NCBI GenBank assembly: GCA_947462335.1
Contig: OX381720.1
Span: 503,501-567,500, forward strand
Reading direction: 5' to 3'
DNA length: 64,000 nt
DNA from: Harmothoe impar
Taxonomy: Eukaryota > Annelida > Polychaeta > Phyllodocida > Polynoidae
Shown here: positions 61,501-64,000 of the stretch, piece after piece
Numbering within the stretch: position 1 is the first letter of the stretch
Layout: each line of letters begins with the position of its first letter
Translations under genes and position numbers: made by a program
Notes under the pieces: generated by a model
What the model saw: the letters and a program-made list of their open reading frames with translations, nothing else
The model's database searches: none
Told to the model about the DNA's origin: nothing

Positions 61501-64000
61501 GAGCGTCATCTTCAAACTCTGGATGATACTCTTCCTGTTCCTCATGTAGATCGGACGTTACACTCGCTACTAATCTGTAACACTTGACATATTCGGCATA
61601 CAGCATGTCCTTCAACTGGGAAGGACGATCCAGATACTTCATCAATCCATTGTCGTAGTAGATGTCGGTTGAGTCGGGATCTCCTTTAAGGTGAATATTT
61701 CTCTTCATGCACCGCATGCTCGGATTGATGGAGGTCGGACAGAAGACAACCTCACGGGTGCAGCGACACATGTTGTACCCCAGAAGTATGCAGTCAGCTT
61801 CCAATCTGCCGATGAGACGTGTGCGCAGGAACCTCTCCACCTCGCTTGTCTCCTCGGGCAAGAGCATGTCAAAGGACGGCTCGGCTTTACTGATGTACTT
61901 GGCTAAGTACATCTCCCAACCAGAATGGGTCACTCGCTGAATGTTCATATGTGCCTGCCAAGTCAAAAGAATAGACAGGTTGTACGACGATACCCTGACG
62001 TCTTCCTCATGACGTCTCTTGTAGTTGTAGCGGATGCCACCCTCGGCAGTCCCATCCTCGTCTGTCAGTTCAAATGGGAATCCGTACTTACACTTTCTGA
62101 TGATTTTGCCTGCCACTCGAGGGAAACATCTGGCTGGACGACACTCGTGGATTTGGAACTGGCCCACCACATTCCGCATTTCCTTTACAGAGTCCTTGTG
62201 CTGTTCACGGCTCTCCGGCCGGGGAAATTCAGCTCTCACCGCATCCGCTGGAATAGTGCCGGGCTCACACCACACCACCATGTGAATATGAATAGCTCCG
62301 CGCCCTTGAAATTCTACTCTGTACCACGAATCACGGACCTTACCAATGGGGCCGTTTTCGTTCTGCAGCACATAAGACTTGAACTGTGCGAAACGTTTGA
62401 AGAATGCGACAGTTGTCTCCACCGAGAAGAGAACCGTCGACGACGTGTTTGAATCTGTACAGATTCGACCATCAGGTACTGTTGGATAGGCCCCATAGCC
62501 ATGCTTCACCACCGTTTGCAGTTCGGGCCATCCGTCGTTCTGTGTGAGTGTGATGAAGAAGTCTGGCTGTCCCAATTCCGTACTGACGGCCACCAGCTCA
62601 AGCAGCCTCGCCTTCCAATATGACTTACTGCCGACCACAGTGTTTGGCAGTGTACTTCCAAACTGCGAGAACTTCCCTTCGGTGCTCGAATTACTCTCTC
62701 GTAGCTGACCCACATTGGGAACCTCGGTACCCGGCTCTGTAGTAATGACTCTGGTTTTCGCCACATAGAATAAGCGATCTTTAATCAAGCGGTCCACCCA
62801 AAAGAACGAATAGTTGATGTCGGATCTCCACCGGGAATCATAGCAGAGAACCCGGAGCTTGATGTACTGCATTGGTTTGAGATCGGAACGCTCAAACCAA
62901 CTCCCATGACCATATGGAAATAGCCATGTCCATGCCTTTGCCTCCAAGTGCTTATCCCTGTATGAGATGCCCTTATTGAGGTCCACAGCAAATTCGCGTG
63001 AATGTTGGACACCGATGATGTCCTCATGTGGATTAAGACGTGGCAAACCCCTTTCAGGGTCCAGAGGGACAGCCCATGCTACTGATTCATCGTTGAGGTG
63101 TTCACATATAGGGTGGCCTCGAGCATCTGGACAGTCTGTCTCAGTGGGAAGTAGATCTATGTCGGCATGCCGGTACAGTGTCTCATAGTTTGATTTGAAA
63201 TCTTTGAACAGAAAATTGTTTCGACCAAAGAATTTCACAGCTGCAACTATTCTCTCATCAGAGACATTCTGCGCCTCCTCGTCCGGACGTCTGACCATGT
63301 AACCGTACAGGCCTGCGTAGTTATGTGCAACTCTCGGCAAAACATTGACTTCTCCAACTTTGTGAACCCAAATACGTCGTGCCTTGTTGTTAGCCTTCTG
63401 GGTAGTAGAAAATATGTTGGCAAGAGAAGCATTGCCCTTCTCGTGATCGTTGCGCAGTGCACTGACAACCTCAGGCAACCGAAAGATGGCAGGATGAGAT
63501 GGATCCGGATTGATGTTGGCAGTGCATGGGTAGTAATTCATAGGACGACGTCTACACTGATAACAGGCATAGAACTTATGTACCACCGTGTTTCCATCCA
63601 AATAGGTGAACTCGTAGGGAAGCTCAAACTCGTAGTCACTCATCGAATATGTTATACGCGCAGGGGGTTCATTCGGTCCTTTCTTGCGGTGGAACAAATG
63701 ACCATACTTTAAATTGCCATAAAGCAACATGCCACAATTAAAGCAAACTGCCTGAAACAGCCGATCTCGGCTACGCTCTACCTGCGTATCGATTAGACGG
63801 TTATACACAATAGTACTAAGAATGCTTAAATTGAAACACATGTCATTAGGCATGTCAGCCTGGCCGGCGTTATCTCCCGTCTCAGCCTCTTTTCCTTCAC
63901 CTGGTAAATCAGACCATTTGGCTTTCTTTCTTTCCTTCTTAAGCTTACTGGCCTTACTGACTATTTTTGATTGGTGTACATTAGACTCTGGCACAAGATT
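58580..64000 (-). CDS. Helitron/Helentron RepHel protein with C-terminal OTU protease domain (N-terminus beyond window)
   Basis: One frame of over 1,800 codons runs from the right edge to the stop at 58580. It has no in-window stop and is open at the edge. The first possible initiator (GTG near 63994) is not a credible eukaryotic start, so the N-terminus lies outside. Numbering from that codon: zinc-like CFNC (84-87) and CYQC (144-147); Rep motif FITLTQN (480-486); HUH motif with His569 and His571; two catalytic-type tyrosines 696 and 700; a PIF1-like SF1 helicase with GAAGTGKS (1026-1033), DE (1102-1103), GDPAQLP (1141-1147), THKVQG (1361-1366) and YTALSR (1387-1392); a basic linker with a tandem repeat (about 1489-1526); OTU with DGNCF (Asp1648, Cys1651) and a likely His1774. 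Rep nicks and joins DNA ends and the helicase unwinds during rolling-circle transposition. The OTU domain is a known companion with unclear role. Confidence 0.95.
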   Translation of the reverse strand, partial: NLVPESNVHQSKIVSKASKLKKERKKAKWSDLPGEGKEAETGDNAGQADMPNDMCFNLSILSTIVYNRLIDTQVERSRDRLFQAVCFNCGMLLYGNLKYGHLFHRKKGPNEPPARITYSMSDYEFELPYEFTYLDGNTVVHKFYACYQCRRRPMNYYPCTANINPDPSHPAIFRLPEVVSALRNDHEKGNASLANIFSTTQKANNKARRIWVHKVGEVNVLPRVAHNYAGLYGYMVRRPDEEAQNVSDERIVAAVKFFGRNNFLFKDFKSNYETLYRHADIDLLPTETDCPDARGHPICEHLNDESVAWAVPLDPERGLPRLNPHEDIIGVQHSREFAVDLNKGISYRDKHLEAKAWTWLFPYGHGSWFERSDLKPMQYIKLRVLCYDSRWRSDINYSFFWVDRLIKDRLFYVAKTRVITTEPGTEVPNVGQLRESNSSTEGKFSQFGSTLPNTVVGSKSYWKARLLELVAVSTELGQPDFFITLTQNDGWPELQTVVKHGYGAYPTVPDGRICTDSNTSSTVLFSVETTVAFFKRFAQFKSYVLQNENGPIGKVRDSWYRVEFQGRGAIHIHMVVWCEPGTIPADAVRAEFPRPESREQHKDSVKEMRNVVGQFQIHECRPARCFPRVAGKIIRKCKYGFPFELTDEDGTAEGGIRYNYKRRHEEDVRVSSYNLSILLTWQAHMNIQRVTHSGWEMYLAKYISKAEPSFDMLLPEETSEVERFLRTRLIGRLEADCILLGYNMCRCTREVVFCPTSINPSMRCMKRNIHLKGDPDSTDIYYDNGLMKYLDRPSQLKDMLYAEYVKCYRLVASVTSDLHEEQEEYHPEFEDDAPPLKDAKGRLLKRRKQGKEAVPRWRFCLPYGESQEAYYEQILVQRFPWTTDTIGSIISPDNVSKTYQEECAIRDLIDKQSDAETMLREAAVRGFDIRFIKTIAQHMVDKEWMTTEETDALLGEIEENRPPVVERRKQVEVDDEDEFDMGDMGVRAPPMEDIDALKAQLNADQRRALDYMNGEIAAERQLLVNVVGAAGTGKSFLLKTFIACCRQQHHLTVKVMASTGIAAHLIGGCTVHSAFKMDIKAQSFLYKGRVIAKMMRETDVFIIDEFSLLEAKVMMEIDHVMKGMSCGKYNHTPFGHRHVVLLGDPAQLPAIDLDIYGIWTWNGFFKSIILNEVMRQDDPEFLAMLQDVRRGNLNQTSLATLRKRVVPPSSYPKHAAEYGVNDAVIVSHRVDRDSINNAILENMEGEETVFTAIDLNKQGNPATAEESKNIDIFQKSSFPREIRLKVGARVIFLRNMEIEAGWVNGTRAEVVRIVSQNCIIIRHLVDGTELLLGRVEQDVAYEHATGSLMRNQLPITLGWCLTTHKVQGMTLDRAYVKMDGKFFASGQAYTALSRVRRCSDLTLFAFEPVAVRLSPRHALVLQYMESTNVLSPHAKDIKSKEMRALVDLIKSTPYDPEKELKRQARSKKFKKFINDSVKRANGIPVSNPRNKSKTSKRPAPSSSPSKKSKTSKRPAPSSSPSKPNKRKRASDPPATKVADEAGHDNAAEQPIPGSGQAGESCHSPPVSKGVCRTIPKVRQGGIVRYQARAGPLSDAPEVFMWKKSLANHMLNEDCHRTPLIPVDRFPSMVPQSHVTSLNDAGMGLDVIKGDGNCFYRAISKELFGTQEYYHVIRLHAIHFLQLHLDVHMPVITDDMAIQRLLRNPDVLISRQDAADYVDRHYEDRTWAYSANCYAVAGMLGCDIRVLKLNPKGDSVWHVVSPLVALDDRIVPAPPQHYTPVIYNEQVEGQGTHFTRCYKMAPLPDVE

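Noticed and set aside
58541..63712. Long plus-strand frames (up to 175 codons) across the RepHel region
   Set aside because: They lie opposite a frame with a full set of RepHel and OTU motifs and show no motifs of their own.

Overview
The window is eukaryotic, almost certainly from an invertebrate animal genome. The evidence is a spliced multi-exon gene, Ty3/gypsy retroelement remains, a Helitron-type RepHel gene with an OTU domain, decayed C2H2 zinc fingers with TGEK-type linkers, a metazoan histone-type 3' stem-loop, and TATA and AATAAA signals inside LTRs. The species cannot be named from the sequence. There are no bacterial operons, rRNA, tRNA or CRISPR arrays.

Region 1 (1-8436, + strand) is retroelement debris. 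A Ty3/gypsy pol (protease, RT, RNase H, integrase, tail with an AT-hook) runs from the left edge to 3842 and is broken by frameshifts and at least eight in-frame stops. Next come a CCAAT/GC-box/TATA promoter (4264-4320), a decayed ORF for a basic, zinc-finger-like, AT-hook protein (4489-5805), an AATAAA at 6083, and a decayed coiled-coil ORF (about 6190-7160). Last come a polypurine tract and a complete 514-bp LTR (7923-8436).

Region 2 (about 6925-47594) is the dominant feature, a head-to-tail array of a 4,397-bp unit with nine units and a partial tenth. Each unit holds about 1.1 kb from the 3' end of the retroelement, its LTR, and about 2.76 kb of downstream DNA. It encodes no protein I can support. 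The left-most unit is rearranged and the others differ by few bases. Units 6-7 recur as units 8-9, an 8,794-bp higher-order repeat. The array stops at a 49-bp hairpin.

Region 3 (47.6-55.7 kb) is repeat-rich intergenic DNA: duplicated segments, a 128-bp foldback, zinc-finger relics each next to the same 240-bp segment, a ~205-bp tandem repeat and long C/G runs. Embedded in it is a small gene-like module (50027-50397). It has two palindromic CRE sites, an 82-codon ORF with a good Kozak context, and a histone-type 3' stem-loop 28 nt after the stop. Directly repeated 91-bp elements bracket it.

Region 4 (55.7-64.0 kb, - strand) holds two coherent genes in the same orientation. One is an SGNH-hydrolase gene for which I reconstruct six exons with consensus splice sites, matching phases and a full Ser/Asn/Asp-His set (359 codons). 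About 530 bp upstream is an uninterrupted RepHel-OTU ORF of more than 1,800 codons. It is open at the right edge, so its N-terminus lies outside the window.
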